Shown here: positions 7,286 through 15,859 of the stretch, piece after piece
Layout of the letters: every line of letters starts with the position of its first letter
Position numbering within the stretch: position 1 is the stretch's first letter
NCBI GenBank assembly: GCA_905212515.1
Contig: CAJMEU010000008.1
Span: 1-31,870, forward strand
Length of the DNA stretch: 31,870 nucleotides
Direction: 5' to 3'
Source of the DNA: an uncultured Oscillospiraceae bacterium
GTDB lineage: Bacteria > Bacillota > Clostridia > Oscillospirales > Ruminococcaceae
The notes under the pieces: generated by a model
Seen by the model: only the letters and a program-made list of their open reading frames with translations
Told to the model about the DNA's origin: nothing
The model's database searches: none
Position numbers and translations under genes: made by a program

Positions 7286-9526
7286 TTAAGCGATGGTGTC
7301 GTGGAAGGTGCGGCTGATGACCTCCAGCTGCTGTTCGCGGGACAGGCGGTTGAAGTTGACCGCATAGCCGGACACGCGCACGGTCAGGGTGGGGTATTTT
7401 TCCGGATGGGCCATGGCGTCCTCCAGGGTCGAGCGGTCCAGCACATTGACGTTGAGGTGATGGGCTCCCTGGGCGAAATAGCCGTCCAGGATGGCCGTCA
7501 GGTTGTGCACGCGCTGCACCTCGTTCACGCCCAGGGCGCGGGGCACGATGGAGAAGGTGTTGGACACGCCGTCCTGGCACACGTCCCGGTAGGGGATCTT
7601 GGCCCCGGAGTTCTGCGAGGCCAGGGCGCGGGTCTCGTCCCGGCCGTGCATGGGGTTGGCGCCCGGCGCCAGGGGCTGGCCCAGCTTGCGGCCGTCGGGC
7701 GTGGTGCCCGTCTTTTTGCCGTACATCACGTTGCTGGTGATGGTGAGGGCGCTGAGGGTGTGCTTGGCGTCCCGGTACAGGGGGTGCTTTTTCAATTCCG
7801 CCGAGAGCTTGCGGGCGATGTACACCGCCTCGTCGTCAGCCCGGTCGTCGTCGTTGCCGTATTTGGGGAAATCGCCCTCGGTGATGAAATCCACGGCGAT
7901 GCCCTGCTCGTTGCGCACCGGGCGGACCTTGGCGTAGCGGATGGCGGAAAGGCTGTCGGCCGCCACGGACAGGCCCGCCATGCCGAAGGCCATCAGCCGC
8001 TCCACCTGGGTGTCGTGCAGGGCCATCTGGCTGGCCTCGTAGGCGTATTTGTCGTGCATATAGTGGATGATGTTCATGGTGTCGGCGTACAGGCCGGCCA
8101 CGTAGGTGAGCACCTTGTCGTAATTGGCGCGCACCTCCTCATAGTCCAGCACGTCGCCGGTGAGGGGCTGGATGCCCGGCACCACCGGTTCCCCTTTCAG
8201 CTCGTCCACACCGCCGTTGATGGCGTACAACAGGCTTTTGGCCACGTTGCAGCGGGCGCCGAAGAACTGCATCTGCTTGCCGATGGCCATGGCGGACACA
8301 CAGCAGGCGATGCCGTAATCGTCGCCGTAGATGGGGCGCATGATATCGTCGTTTTCGTACTGGATGGAGTCCGTGCGGATGGACACCTTGGCGCAGTAAG
8401 CCTTGAAGGGGGTGGGCAGGCGCCCGCTCCACAGCACGGTGAGGTTGGGCTCGGGCGCGGTGCCCAGGTTGGTGAGCGTGTGCAGGTAGCGGAAGGAGTT
8501 CTTCGTCACCAGCGTGCGGCCGTTTTCGCCCATGCCGCCGATGGATTCGGTGACCCAGGTGGGGTCGCCGCCGAACAGCTCGTTGTACTCCGGCGTGCGC
8601 AGATGGCGCACCAGGCGCAGCTTGATGATGAACTGGTCGATCAGCTCCTGGGCGCCGGCCTCGTCCAGCAGGCCGCTGTCCAGGTCCCGCTGGATGTACA
8701 CGTCCAGGAAGGTGGAGGTGCGGCCCAGGGAGGTGGCGGCGCCGTTGTTCTCCTTGATGCCGGCCAGGTAGGCCATGTACACGGCCTGGACGGCCTCGCG
8801 GGCGTTTTTCGCCGGGCGGGACAGGTCCACGCCGTAGCGGGCGGCCATGGATTTGATGGCCGCCAGGGCGCGGATCTGCTCGCTCACTTCCTCGCGCAGG
8901 CGGATGCGCGCCTCATCCATGGGGCCGTCCAGGGCGTCCAGGTCGGCCTTTTTCTGCGCCGTCAGCCAGTCGATGCCGTACAGGGCCACGCGGCGGTAAT
9001 CGCCGATGATGCGGCCGCGGCCGTAGGCGTCGGGCAGGCCCGTCAGCAGGCCCGCGTGGCGGGCGGTGCGCACGCGCTTGGGGTAGGCGTCGAACACGCC
9101 CTGGTTGTGGGTTTTGCGGTACTCGGTGAAATGGCGCTTAATTTCCGTGTCCAGCTAGTAGCCGTATTACTGCAGCGATCATTCTGCCATACGGGTGCCG
9201 CCATACAGGTTGACGATGCGCTTTAAGGGCGCGTCCGTCTGCAGGCCCACGATGACCTCATTCTCTTTGTCGATGTACCCGGGCGCGAAGTTGTCGATGC
9301 CGGAGACGCGGTGGGTCTCCACGTCCAGCACGCCGCCCTTGGCCTGCTCGTCGGCCAGCAGGCCCTCACATTCCTGCCAAACAGCCTTGGTGCGGGCCGT
9401 GGGCGGGGCCAGGAAGGCCTCGTCGCCCGTGTAAGGGGTGTAATTCTTCTGGATAAAGCAGCGCACGTCCACCCCGCGCTGCCAGTCGCCCGGCTTAAAA
9501 CCTTCCCACTCCGGAAATTGCATCAT
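7286..9526 (-). pseudogene. pflB: Pyruvate formate-lyase, interrupted by three in-frame stop codons
   Basis: Read through, this is a normal-length PFL (747 codons). The enzyme converts pyruvate and CoA to acetyl-CoA and formate with a glycyl radical. The catalytic Cys pair is intact (IACCVSAM, about residues 408-409), as is the radical Gly loop VRVSGYAVNF (Gly about 720). Start is the ATG at 9526 with AGGAGG 8 nt upstream; that site overlaps the pflA stop. The frame is broken at codons 116 (TGA), 120 (TAA) and 124 (TAG), yet flanking sequence matches PFL without a gap (RMAE before; FTEYRKTHNQGVFDAYP after). The N-terminal piece is 9179-9526; the C-terminal open frame is 7286-9097 and would need a GTG with no ribosome-binding site. 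Active PFL is not expected unless the stops are an error or strain variant. Confidence 0.9.
9155..9181 (-). other. Stop-codon island in pflB (TGA-TAA-TAG, 12-nt period)
   Basis: On the minus strand TGA (9181-9179), TAA (9169-9167) and TAG (9157-9155) lie in the pflB frame, each exactly four codons apart. The sense codons between them (SLQ, YGY) and after them read as normal PFL. Each stop is one C-to-T change from an Arg or Gln codon (CGA, CAA, CAG), residues acceptable at these variable positions. No indel is needed. Confidence 0.9.
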
Positions 9527-9539
9527 CTCTCGCTCCTCC

Positions 9540-10250
9540 TTATTCTTCATCGGGAAAAAATCGTGTTTGCAGCGCGGCGCAGCGCACCGCGTCCATGGGC
9601 GGCGTGCCCGCCAGGGGGTACGGGATGCCCAGCGCCTCGTACTTGTGCACGCCCAGGGTGTGGTAGGCCAGCAGCTCCACCTTCTGCACGCCCGGCAGGC
9701 CGCGCACATAGTCTGCCAGGGCCGCCAGGTGCTCCTCCCCGTCCGTGAGGCCGGGCACCACCACGTGGCGCACCCACAGCGGCGTGCCCGCCTTGGCCGC
9801 GGCGGCCAAAAAGCGCCGGGTCTCGTCCATGGCGGCGCCCGTCACCTGCCGGTAGCCCGCCGGGCTGTGATGCTTCACGTCGTACAGCACAAGGTCCGTA
9901 TGCCGCAGGATCGCCTCGTAATCGCCCAGGCCCGCGCCGGCCGTGTCGATGCAGGTGTGGATGCCCTGTTCTTTGCACAGGCGCAGGGCCTGGGCCAGGA
10001 AATCCGGCTGCAGCAGCGGCTCGCCGCCGGAGAAGGTGACGCCGCCCCCGGCGCCGTAATAAGGCTTGTAGCGCGCAAGGCGGCGCACCAGTTCCTCCGC
10101 TTCGGTGGGCGTTCCCCCGCCGCGGGCCCAGGTGTCCGGGTTGTGGCAGTAGCGGCAGCGCAGGGCGCAGCCCTGCAAAAACACCACCGTGCGCACGCCG
10201 GGGCCGTCCACGGTGCCCATGCTTTCGATGGAATGGATCAAACCGGTCAA
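9540..10250 (-). CDS. pflA: Pyruvate formate-lyase activating enzyme (radical SAM), TTG start
   Basis: A 236-residue radical SAM enzyme that generates the glycyl radical on PFL using S-adenosylmethionine and a [4Fe-4S] cluster. The N-terminus reads TGLIHSIESMGTVDGPGVR and is followed by the cluster motif CxxxCxxC in CALRCRYCHNPDTW. The SAM-binding GGE motif is in TFSGGEPLLQ. The frame is open upstream to an ATG at 10319, but GGAGG lies 7 nt before a TTG at 10250, which also gives the canonical N-terminus and the usual length (E. coli PflA has 246 residues). It is the first gene of the ZTP-riboswitch transcript and its stop overlaps the pflB ribosome-binding site. Unlike pflB, it is intact. 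Confidence 0.93.
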   Translation of the reverse strand: MTGLIHSIESMGTVDGPGVRTVVFLQGCALRCRYCHNPDTWARGGGTPTEAEELVRRLARYKPYYGAGGGVTFSGGEPLLQPDFLAQALRLCKEQGIHTCIDTAGAGLGDYEAILRHTDLVLYDVKHHSPAGYRQVTGAAMDETRRFLAAAAKAGTPLWVRHVVVPGLTDGEEHLAALADYVRGLPGVQKVELLAYHTLGVHKYEALGIPYPLAGTPPMDAVRCAALQTRFFPDEE

Positions 10251-10355
10251 GGGCGATCCTCCTTTCTCCTTCCGGACGGCAACGGGCCAAAAATCGCCTG
10301 CGGCTGTTTTTTCGGCCATGCGGCCAGAGAGATCAGCTTTTTATTGCAGAGCAAT

Positions 10356-10395
10356 AAAAAAAGACCGTCCGGGACCTTTCGGCGCCCAGACGGTC
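10356..10395 (-). terminator. Terminator (expression platform) of the ZTP riboswitch
   Basis: On the minus strand GACCGTCTGGG (10395-10385) can pair with CCCGGACGGTC (10373-10363), followed by seven U residues (10362-10356). The 5' arm is also the conserved 3' segment of the ZTP aptamer, so ligand binding and termination should be mutually exclusive. A second perfect hairpin (ATTGC-TCT-GCAAT with flanking A/T pairs, 10338-10360) follows directly. Confidence 0.88.
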
Positions 10396-10457
10396 GGCAT
10401 TTTTCTTACCCACCATACTCCCTGTGGTTTCTCTCCACTTCCGTCAGTCATATGGCT
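10385..10457 (-). ncRNA. ZTP riboswitch (pfl RNA motif)
   Basis: The leader matches the ZTP/ZMP aptamer closely. The P1/P2 region is CCATATGACTGACGG, then AAGTGG-AGAGAAA-CCAC, then GGGAGTATGG closing P1. After a short linker comes the conserved 3' domain GCCGACCGTCTGGGC. From memory it closely resembles the Fusobacterium ulcerans pfl motif. By established biology the aptamer senses ZMP/ZTP, a purine intermediate that accumulates when 10-formyl-tetrahydrofolate is short, and typically turns genes on. The overlap of the 3' domain with the terminator arm predicts an ON switch for pflA-pflB, which would supply formate for one-carbon metabolism. Confidence 0.95.
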
Positions 10458-10464
10458 CGTTCTC

Positions 10465-10493
10465 TTTATATCACATTGAGGGGATGCTGTCAA
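10465..10493 (-). promoter_or_regulatory. Promoter of the ZTP-pflA-pflB transcript
   Basis: Minus-strand TTGACA (10493-10488), 17-bp spacer, TATAAA (10470-10465) with TGA immediately upstream, a near-consensus sigma-A promoter. The predicted start near 10458 coincides with the first bases of the aptamer. Confidence 0.9.
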
Positions 10494-10507
10494 GCAAAAA
10501 CAAGATA

Positions 10508-10535
10508 TTGTGGTGTTTTACCCAAAATACCACAA
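10508..10535 (-). terminator. Hairpin directly after the trkH stop, probable terminator
   Basis: Twelve-base arms (10508-10519 and 10524-10535; TTGTGGT / ACCACAA plus A/T pairs with one G-T wobble) with a 4-nt loop abut the trkH stop codon. On the minus strand it is followed by TATCTTGTTTTT, an imperfect U-rich tract. A weak terminator is likely; the arms could also bind a dimeric regulator just upstream of the pfl promoter. Confidence 0.55.
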
Positions 10536-11975
10536 TCAGAAGCGTTCCCATGTCTCCTTTTTGAACAACAGCAGCAGGGGAAAAAGTTCGAGGCGCCCGG
10601 CCAGCATATCAAAAATCAGCACCAGCTTGGCCTCGCAGGAGAAGATGGAAAAATTCTGCGTGGGGCCCACCATCTCCAGGCCCGGGCCGATGTTGTTCAG
10701 CGTGGCCACCACGGCGGTGAAGTTGGTGGTAAAGTCGTGGTCGTCAAAGGCGATCAGCAGCGTGGAGATGGCCAGGATCAGCACATAGGCGATCATGAAC
10801 ACGTTGATGGCGCGCACCACGTCGTGGGGGACGGGCTTGCCGTCCATGGAGACGCGCCGCACGCCACGGGGGTGCAGATACTGGTGCAGCTCTTTGCCGA
10901 TGGTTTTGAACAAAATGATCAGGCGCGATACCTTGATGCCGCCGCCCGTGCTGCCCGCGCAGGCCCCCACGAACATCAGCATCACCAAAATGGTTTTGGA
11001 GGCCGAGGGCCAGACGTTGAAGTCCGTGGTGGAAAAGCCGGTGGTGGTGATGATGGACCCCACCTGGAAAGCCGCCTGCTGGAAGGAGTGGGACAGGCTT
11101 TGGTACAGCGGGCGGATGTTCAGCGTGAGGATCACGGAGGTGGCGGCGATGATGGCCACGTAGCCGCGCACTTCCTCCATGGCCAGGGCGCGGGACAATT
11201 TGCGCATGAGCAAAAAGAAGTAAAAGTTGAAGTTGACGCCGAACAGGATCATGAACACCGTGACCACCGACTGCAGATACACGGAATAGCCGGCGATGCT
11301 GTCGTTCTTGATGCCGAAGCCGCCGGTGCCCGCCGTGCCGAAGGAGGTGGTGAGCGCGTCGAACAGCGACATGCCGCCGGCCAGCAGAAGCCCCACCTCC
11401 AGCAGGGTGAGGCTCAGATAAATACCGTATAAAATTTTCGCCGTGGACCGCACCTTGGGCACCAGGCGCTCCACCTGGGGGCCGGGGCTCTCGGCTTTCA
11501 TCAGGTTGATGTGGGAACCGCCGGTAAGCGGCAGCAGCGTGAGCAAAAACACCAGCACGCCCATGCCGCCGATCCAGTGGGTGAAGCTGCGCCAAAACAG
11601 GACGCAGTGGGACAGGACTTCCACGTCGGCCAGGATGCTGGCGCCGGTGGTGGTGAAGCCGGACACGGTCTCGAACAGGGCGTCCACCGGATGGCTGATG
11701 GACCCGGTGAGCAAGAAGGGCACCGCGCCGATGACGCTGAGCGCCACCCACCCCAGGGCCGTGGTGACAAACCCCTCTTTTAAATAAAACACACGGTTTT
11801 GCGGCTTTTTGTGGGACAGCAAAAAGGCCAGGGCCAGGCAGCCGGCCGCGGTTGCCACAAAGGCCCAGCCCTCCCCCTCGCCGTACACTGCGGCCACCAC
11901 CACCGGCAGCACCAGCAGCAGCCCCTCGCAGCCGATGATCCAGCCGATCAGGTAAGATACCATGGAGCGGTTCAT
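10536..11975 (-). CDS. trkH: Trk/Ktr potassium uptake channel subunit
   Basis: A 479-residue TrkH/KtrB-type potassium translocator with four membrane-pore-membrane repeats. The selectivity segments are visible: SGFTTTGAS (about residues 105-113), SFGTAGTGGFG, ITTTGFSTTDF and the divergent fourth, NNIGPGLE. The N-terminus is hydrophobic and starts MNRSMVSYLIGW. It lies 13 bp after trkA, so channel and cytoplasmic gating subunit are made from one transcript. It mediates K+ uptake for turgor and pH homeostasis. Confidence 0.95.
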   Translation of the reverse strand: MNRSMVSYLIGWIIGCEGLLLVLPVVVAAVYGEGEGWAFVATAAGCLALAFLLSHKKPQNRVFYLKEGFVTTALGWVALSVIGAVPFLLTGSISHPVDALFETVSGFTTTGASILADVEVLSHCVLFWRSFTHWIGGMGVLVFLLTLLPLTGGSHINLMKAESPGPQVERLVPKVRSTAKILYGIYLSLTLLEVGLLLAGGMSLFDALTTSFGTAGTGGFGIKNDSIAGYSVYLQSVVTVFMILFGVNFNFYFFLLMRKLSRALAMEEVRGYVAIIAATSVILTLNIRPLYQSLSHSFQQAAFQVGSIITTTGFSTTDFNVWPSASKTILVMLMFVGACAGSTGGGIKVSRLIILFKTIGKELHQYLHPRGVRRVSMDGKPVPHDVVRAINVFMIAYVLILAISTLLIAFDDHDFTTNFTAVVATLNNIGPGLEMVGPTQNFSIFSCEAKLVLIFDMLAGRLELFPLLLLFKKETWERF

Positions 11976-11988
11976 GCAAGTTCCTCCG

Positions 11989-13347
11989 TCACTCTTCCAA
12001 AATATCGCACAGGTCGTGCAGGCCCTGATGCAGGGTGACGACGATGACCGTGTCGCCCACGCGGATGCTGTGGTGGCCCCGGGGGATGAAGATCTTGTCC
12101 CCCCGGGTGATACAGCACACCAGCAGGTTCTTTTTCAGCGGAAGCTTCTGCAGCGGCACGCCCGTGACGGGGGATTCCTCCTGCACCGTGAACTCCAGCG
12201 CCTCGACGCGGTCGTCCAGAATGCGGTAAAGGGTCTTCAGGTTATTGCCGGCCTCGTTCTGCAGGGCCCGCACATATTGCAGGATGAAGTCACAGGTCAT
12301 ATATTTGGGGTAGATGACGCTGCCCAGCTCCAGCCCGTCGATGATATCATCGAACTCCAGCCGGTTCACCTTGGTGACGAGCTTCGCCTTGCTGTGCTTT
12401 TTGGCGAACAGCGTCAGCAGCACGTTTTCCTCGTCCATATTGGTAAGCGCCACAAAGGCGTCGGCCATGGGCAGGCCCTCTTCCAGCAGCAGGCGGCGGT
12501 CGGTGCCGTCGCCCTGGATCACCGTGGCCCCGGGCAGCAGCTCGTTCAGCTGGGCGCAGAGGGCCGCGTTCAGCTCCACGATGCGCACGCGGATGCCCGC
12601 GGCCAGCAGGCGCATGGCCAGATACACGCCGATGGTGCCGCCCCCCACGATGAAGGCGTTTTTCACCGGCTGGGTGGGCAGGCCGATCTTTTTGAAGAAA
12701 TCCGCGCCGCTGTCGGGGGAGGCGATAAAGGATACCACGTCCCCGCTGGCCAGGCGGAAATCGCCGCCGGGAATGGTGACGCTGCCGTCCCGCTCCACCG
12801 CGCACATCAGGATATCGCACTTCATGCGGCCGGGGATGTCCCGCACGGGCACGCCGTCCAGGTTATGCCCGGGGGCCAGGCAGAATTTGATCAGCCGCAC
12901 GCGGCCGTCGGCAAAGGTGTCGATATTGGTGGCCGCGGGAAAGCACAGCAGATGCGAAATCTCCACGGCGGCGGCCAATTCGGGGTTGATGATAGTAGAA
13001 ATGCCCAGCTGGGCCTTGATGAAGTCCAGCTCATGGCTGTAAGCCGGGTTGCGCACCCGGGCGATGGCGTGGCAGTGGCCGGCCTTTTTGGCGAACATGC
13101 AGCACAGCAGGTTCAGCTCGTCCAGGCCGGTGACGGCGATCAGCAAGTCCGCGTCCTGCATGCCTGCCTCGGTGAGCACGCCGATGGACGAGCCGTTGCC
13201 CACCAGGCCCATCACGTCCAGCTCCTCCGTCCCCTCGGCGATCTTTTCCGCACTGGTGTCGATGACGGTGACGCTGTGTTCCTCCTCGCTGAGCTGGCGC
13301 GCCAGCGCCAGGCCCACCTTGCCGCAGCCCACGATGATGATCTCCAT
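11989..13347 (-). CDS. trkA: Trk potassium uptake regulatory subunit, two RCK domains
   Basis: A 452-residue peripheral membrane protein that binds NAD(H)/ATP and gates TrkH. Two Rossmann domains are evident: MEIIIVGCGKVGLALA at the N-terminus (GxGxxG) and VGGGTIGVYLA near residue 235. Each is followed by a TrkA-C domain; the second ends ...HSIRVGDTVIVV near the C-terminus. The double-RCK architecture and length match the E. coli TrkA class rather than the half-size KtrA. It is the first gene of the trkA-trkH operon. Confidence 0.95.
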   Translation of the reverse strand: MEIIIVGCGKVGLALARQLSEEEHSVTVIDTSAEKIAEGTEELDVMGLVGNGSSIGVLTEAGMQDADLLIAVTGLDELNLLCCMFAKKAGHCHAIARVRNPAYSHELDFIKAQLGISTIINPELAAAVEISHLLCFPAATNIDTFADGRVRLIKFCLAPGHNLDGVPVRDIPGRMKCDILMCAVERDGSVTIPGGDFRLASGDVVSFIASPDSGADFFKKIGLPTQPVKNAFIVGGGTIGVYLAMRLLAAGIRVRIVELNAALCAQLNELLPGATVIQGDGTDRRLLLEEGLPMADAFVALTNMDEENVLLTLFAKKHSKAKLVTKVNRLEFDDIIDGLELGSVIYPKYMTCDFILQYVRALQNEAGNNLKTLYRILDDRVEALEFTVQEESPVTGVPLQKLPLKKNLLVCCITRGDKIFIPRGHHSIRVGDTVIVVTLHQGLHDLCDILEE

Positions 13348-13421
13348 AACCTTCTCTTCCTCATTTCACAGGCGCCGCCCCGGCGGCGTCTTAACACAAT
13401 CTTCATGCAGGGAACAACCTG

Positions 13422-13430
13422 ATTATAGCA
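13422..13430 (-). promoter_or_regulatory. Extended -10 promoter for trkA-trkH
   Basis: Minus-strand TGC-TATAAT (13430-13422), a perfect -10 with extended TGn. No good -35 is seen at 17 bp (CTTCCC), so the extended -10 probably compensates. The 70-nt leader contains a GC-rich hairpin (GCCGCC/GGCGGC, about 13371-13388). Confidence 0.7.
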
Positions 13431-13493
13431 CTTTTCCGCAAAAGGGGAAGGGGCAATTGGGGAAAACATGGGGCACACCTGCAAAATGGGCAT

Positions 13494-13536
13494 AAAAACA
13501 GCGGCCCAAGGCGCGTTGGCGCAAGGGGCCGCTGTT
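13494..13536 (-). terminator. Rho-independent terminator after ilvE
   Basis: Minus-strand AACAGCGGCCC...GGGCCGCTGTT with an inner GCGC/GCGC pairing, followed by a run of five T (13498-13494). It lies 35 bp after the ilvE stop and separates it from the trk operon. Confidence 0.88.
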
Positions 13537-13570
13537 GGTTGCGGGGCGAAGTGAATAAGATCGGGTATCT

Positions 13571-14635
13571 TTACACCGTGACCACCCAGTTATGGTCGTC
13601 CGGCAGGCGGCCGTACTGGATGCCCGTCAGCGTGTCGTACAGCTTCTGGGTGACCGGGCCGATGGCGTTGCCGTTGATGGACACCGTGTCCCCCCCGTAG
13701 CAAAGCTGGCCCACCGGGCTGATGACGGCGGCCGTGCCCGTGCCGAACACCTCTTCCAGCCGGCCGCTGTGGGCGGCCTCCATCAGCTCGCCGATGGACA
13801 GGCGCGTCTCGTCGTCCACCCTGAAGCCCCAGCCGCGCAGCAGCTCGATGCAGCTCATGCGGGTGACGCCGGGCAGCACCGTGCCGTTGCAGGGCGCCGT
13901 GCGCACCACGCCGTCAATTTTGAAGAAGCAGTTCATGCTGCCCACTTCCTCCACATATTTGCGCTCGACGCCGTCCAGCCACAGCACCTGGCTGCAGCCC
14001 AGGGCGTGGGCCTTTTCCTGGCCGGCCAGCGCGGCGGCGTAATTGCCGCCGCATTTGACGAAGCCCGTCAGCCCGGGGGCCGCGCGGATGTACTCGTCCT
14101 CCACGTAGATCTTCACCGGGGCCAGGCCGCTCTCGTAATACGCGCCGGAGGGCGAGGCGATGACGAGGAACTGGTAGCTGGCGCTGGCCTTGACGCCCAG
14201 CTGCGCCTCGGTGCCGATGCAGAACGGGCGCAGGTACAGGCTGGTGTCCGGGGCCGAGGGCACCCAATCCCGGTCTATGCTGACCAGCGTTTTGACGGCC
14301 TGCACAAAATCCTCCACCGGCACCTCGGGGATGCACATGCGGCGGTTGGTGCTCTGGAACCGCTCGGCGTTCTTCTCCGGGCGGAACAGGGTGACGCGGC
14401 CGTCATCCGTGCGGTAGGCCTTCATGCCCTCGAAGCTCTCCTGGGCATAGTGCAACACGGTAGCCGCCGGGTCCAGGCTGAGGGGATGGTAGGGCTCGAT
14501 GCGCGCGTCGTGCCAGCCCTGTCCCTCGGTGTAGTCCATCAGGAACATGTGGTCGGTGTAGCGCGTGCCGAAGCCCAGGTTGCCCTCGTCGGGCTTCTGT
14601 TTCGGCGTTTGAGTAAGGGTGATCTTGATCTCCAT
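13571..14635 (-). CDS. ilvE: Branched-chain amino acid aminotransferase
   Basis: A 354-residue fold-type IV PLP aminotransferase that interconverts Leu, Ile or Val with their 2-oxo acids, using glutamate/2-oxoglutarate. The family block around the PLP lysine is present (GFVKCGGNYAAAL), as are EEVGSMNCFF and the C-terminal GTGTAAVISPVGQL. The frame is open 57 nt further upstream, but the ATG at 14635 has GGAGG 7 nt before it and gives the normal N-terminus MEIKITLTQTPKQKP. It follows the iron-type dehydrogenase by 19 bp, so the two share the Leu-type T-box leader. A terminator ends the unit. Confidence 0.95.
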   Translation of the reverse strand: MEIKITLTQTPKQKPDEGNLGFGTRYTDHMFLMDYTEGQGWHDARIEPYHPLSLDPAATVLHYAQESFEGMKAYRTDDGRVTLFRPEKNAERFQSTNRRMCIPEVPVEDFVQAVKTLVSIDRDWVPSAPDTSLYLRPFCIGTEAQLGVKASASYQFLVIASPSGAYYESGLAPVKIYVEDEYIRAAPGLTGFVKCGGNYAAALAGQEKAHALGCSQVLWLDGVERKYVEEVGSMNCFFKIDGVVRTAPCNGTVLPGVTRMSCIELLRGWGFRVDDETRLSIGELMEAAHSGRLEEVFGTGTAAVISPVGQLCYGGDTVSINGNAIGPVTQKLYDTLTGIQYGRLPDDHNWVVTV

Positions 14636-14654
14636 GGTTTGCCTCCTTGTCGTC

Positions 14655-15752
14655 TCAGGCCATGGCGCGGCCCGCTTTGTCGCAGTCCACAATGGCCTGG
14701 ATCAGTTTTTCCTTGTTCATGGGATAGGGCGTGCAGGTCCACTCGGTAACGGTGGACGCCTTGTCCGCCAGGGCGGGCAGGTCGGCCAGGGACAGGCCCG
14801 CCCCGGCCATGGTGACGGGCAGGCCGATGCTCTTGTTGAAGGCCATCAGGCGGGCGCGCTCTTTCAGCTGGCCGTCGTAGGTCAGCAGCACCAGCACGCC
14901 GAAAGCCACCACCTCGCCGTGGCGGTGGCCGCGCACACAGGCCGGCACCACCGTGGAGCCATTGTATACCGCATGGGCGATGCTGCTGTTATAATAGTAC
15001 TCTGTCTCGTGGGTGGTCATATTGGACACAAGGCCCGTACTGATGATGATGTCCAGCGCCACCTCCTGCAAAGCCCGGGAGGGGACGCCGGCGCGGCAGT
15101 CGGCCAATGCCTGCGCGCCGAACTCCACCAGGGGCTTTGTGCAGCAGCCGGCCAGCGCCTGGCCCATCAGGGGCGTGTGGGGCAGGTCCAGCCCGCGGGT
15201 GGCCAGCTTCACCTCGCACTCCTTGCTGAGGGCGTCGCCGATGCCGGCCCACAAAAATTCCTCCGGCGCCCCGGCGATGATGCCGGTATGGATAAAGGTG
15301 TGCACGGGCGGGGTTTTGGGGTAATAGTAGCCGTGCAGGGAATCGTCCGGGTTGTACACCACGCTGATGGCCGTGCAGCCTGCGCAGTTGGAGGCGATGG
15401 TGGGAAAGCTGAACACCGGTTTGCCCAGATGGTCGGCAAAGACCTTGCAGGTGTCCACGGCGCGTCCGCCGCCCACGGCGAACACCAAATCGGCCGCGCG
15501 CACGCGGGGGTCGGCCTCCAGGCGGGCGATGTTCTCGGTGTTGCAGTTGCCTCCGTACCAGATGAAATCGGTGATGGTTACGTCCGAGCCGGCCACGCCG
15601 GCCAGCATGGCCTCTTTGGCCTTTTCCAGGGCGGTTTTTCCGCCCACGGCCACGGCGGTCTTGCCCAGGCGGCCGGCCGCGGCGGGAATGTCTTTGTAAC
15701 AGTCGGGGCCCACGGAATAGCTGGGCAGGCACAGGGTGTAATTCATTGTCAT
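14655..15752 (-). CDS. Iron-containing alcohol dehydrogenase family protein, GldA/HcxA-like
   Basis: A 365-residue NAD(P)-dependent, metal-dependent dehydrogenase of the glycerol dehydrogenase-like branch. The dinucleotide-binding FAVGGGRAVDTCK is near residues 88-100 and FPTIASNCAGCTA follows. Candidate metal ligands are D in GIGDALS, H in SSIAHAVYNG and H in RGHRHGEVVAFG. Related E. coli HcxA (YbdH) reduces 2-oxo acids and its gene neighbours an aminotransferase gene. The pairing here with ilvE behind a branched-chain T-box suggests 2-oxo/2-hydroxy acid interconversion of Leu-derived acids rather than glycerol oxidation; this is inference. The ATG at 15752 has AGGAG 8 nt upstream. Confidence 0.85.
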   Translation of the reverse strand: MTMNYTLCLPSYSVGPDCYKDIPAAAGRLGKTAVAVGGKTALEKAKEAMLAGVAGSDVTITDFIWYGGNCNTENIARLEADPRVRAADLVFAVGGGRAVDTCKVFADHLGKPVFSFPTIASNCAGCTAISVVYNPDDSLHGYYYPKTPPVHTFIHTGIIAGAPEEFLWAGIGDALSKECEVKLATRGLDLPHTPLMGQALAGCCTKPLVEFGAQALADCRAGVPSRALQEVALDIIISTGLVSNMTTHETEYYYNSSIAHAVYNGSTVVPACVRGHRHGEVVAFGVLVLLTYDGQLKERARLMAFNKSIGLPVTMAGAGLSLADLPALADKASTVTEWTCTPYPMNKEKLIQAIVDCDKAGRAMA

Positions 15753-15801
15753 GTTTGTTTCTCCTTATCCAATCCAATCAATTTGCGAAAGCGCCCGGGC
15801 C

Positions 15802-15859
15802 GAAAACGCAAAAGGCTTTCCGCCCGCGGGAACCAATTCCCGAGAGACGAAAAGCCTTG
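15802..15859 (-). terminator. Terminator of the Leu-type T-box leader
   Basis: Minus-strand AAGGCTTTTCG (15859-15849) pairs with CGGAAAGCCTT (around 15822-15812), enclosing an inner CGGGAA/TTCCCG hairpin, then TTTTGCGTTTTC. The T-box sequence just upstream can form the competing antiterminator. Confidence 0.85.

Noticed and set aside
9179..9181. Selenocysteine or suppressor readthrough at the TGA in pflB
   Set aside because: PFL has no Sec at this position, no SECIS-like hairpin stands out, and TAA and TAG follow in the same frame, so one recoding event could not restore the protein.
7301..9226. A 641-codon plus-strand open frame opposite pflB
   Set aside because: Antisense shadow; low-complexity Val/Gly/His-rich translation, while the minus strand aligns with PFL throughout.
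10508..10535. Rex or NrdR operator upstream of pfl
   Set aside because: The arms TTGTGGT/ACCACAA differ from the Rex consensus and only half of an NrdR box is present; position right after the trkH stop fits a terminator hairpin better.
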